The translations under genes and the position numbers were made by a program. Positions 5,013 through 5,155 of a stretch of 5,155 bases of DNA are shown here, piece after piece; position 1 is the first letter of the stretch; every line of letters starts with the position of its first letter. The notes below the pieces were generated by a model. It worked only from the letters and a program-made list of their open reading frames with translations. It ran no database searches and was not told where the DNA came from. This DNA comes from Candidatus Eiseniibacteriota bacterium (GTDB lineage: Bacteria > Eisenbacteria > RBG-16-71-46 > CAIMUX01). The stretch is from assembly GCA_020431745.1 (NCBI GenBank), contig JAGQHR010000296.1, forward strand, positions 1 through 5,155, in the 5' to 3' direction.

Positions 5013-5155
5013 ACGAAGAGAGGTTTCGTCGTCGTCTCGTTGCTCGGCGGCTTCCTGGGCGCGTGTTCGGGGGGAGGGGGTTCGAAGCAGAGCGAGGAGA
5101 CGTTCGACGTCGGGCTCGTCTTCGACATCGGGGGGCTCGGTGACAAGTCGTTCAA
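5013..5155 (+). CDS. BMP/PnrA-family nucleoside-binding lipoprotein, 5' end only
   Basis: N-terminus of a substrate-binding lipoprotein of the BMP family (TmpC/PnrA, BmpA), which feed purine nucleosides to an ABC importer. The frame reads KRG, a hydrophobic stretch FVVVSLLGGFL, then lipobox LGAC (lipid-bearing Cys would be residue 18 from 5013), a Gly/Ser linker and DVGLVFDIGGLGDKSF, the typical first strand and loop of the family. The rest lies beyond the window. The start is anomalous. The frame is open from 4872 but has no ATG or GTG; its only TTG (5040) falls inside the signal peptide. ACG at 5013 would give an ideal MKR start. Alternatively, translation begins at GTG 4996, overlapping the tdk stop as GTGA, and a single base is missing near 5015-5024. 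Family assignment rests on about 47 residues, but the motif is distinctive. Location fits uptake for the salvage enzymes upstream. Confidence 0.78.

Noticed and set aside
4379..5155. Minus-strand open frame opposite tdk and the lipoprotein gene
   Set aside because: It mirrors tdk; no family resemblance, and low-complexity composition.

Overview
The window is a dense, GC-rich (about two-thirds G+C by eye) bacterial segment. It holds seven recognisable protein genes, nearly all for nucleoside uptake, deamination and salvage. No rRNA, tRNA, CRISPR array or insertion sequence was seen. The host cannot be placed from sequence alone. High GC, GTG/TTG starts, short or overlapping gene junctions and a stand-alone EutN/CcmL gene suit a high-GC Gram-negative or candidate-phylum bacterium; this is inference.

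Left arm, minus strand (about 1-2490): a two-gene unit read right to left. The first gene is a metal-dependent amidohydrolase that closely resembles 5'-deoxyadenosine deaminases (the family once called N-ethylammeline chlorohydrolase). It is followed by a classical adenosine deaminase (add) that runs off the left edge. Both enzymes would convert an adenine nucleoside to its inosine form.

Centre (about 2491-2717): a divergent intergenic region with an AT-richer pocket, a promoter-like pair of hexamers and a perfect 8-bp stem-loop. The start codons of both flanking genes are uncertain.

Right arm, plus strand (about 2718-5155): hypoxanthine phosphoribosyltransferase (hpt), a possible 22-residue peptide ORF, a EutN/CcmL-type microcompartment vertex protein, uridine kinase (udk), thymidine kinase (tdk), and the start of a lipoprotein of the BMP/PnrA family, which bind nucleosides for ABC uptake. 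Overlaps (ATGA, TGATG) and a 2-nt gap join hpt to udk. A 95-nt gap with an inverted repeat separates udk from tdk.

Together the genes suggest import of nucleosides (BMP lipoprotein), deamination of adenosine and 5'-deoxyadenosine (left arm), recapture of hypoxanthine or guanine as IMP or GMP (hpt), and phosphorylation of uridine/cytidine and thymidine (udk, tdk). The phosphorylase or nucleosidase needed to release hypoxanthine is not in the window. The odd member is the lone microcompartment vertex protein inside the salvage operon, apparently translationally coupled through the tiny repeat-containing ORF. Two genes (hpt and the lipoprotein) also have an ACG codon where an ATG start would be expected.
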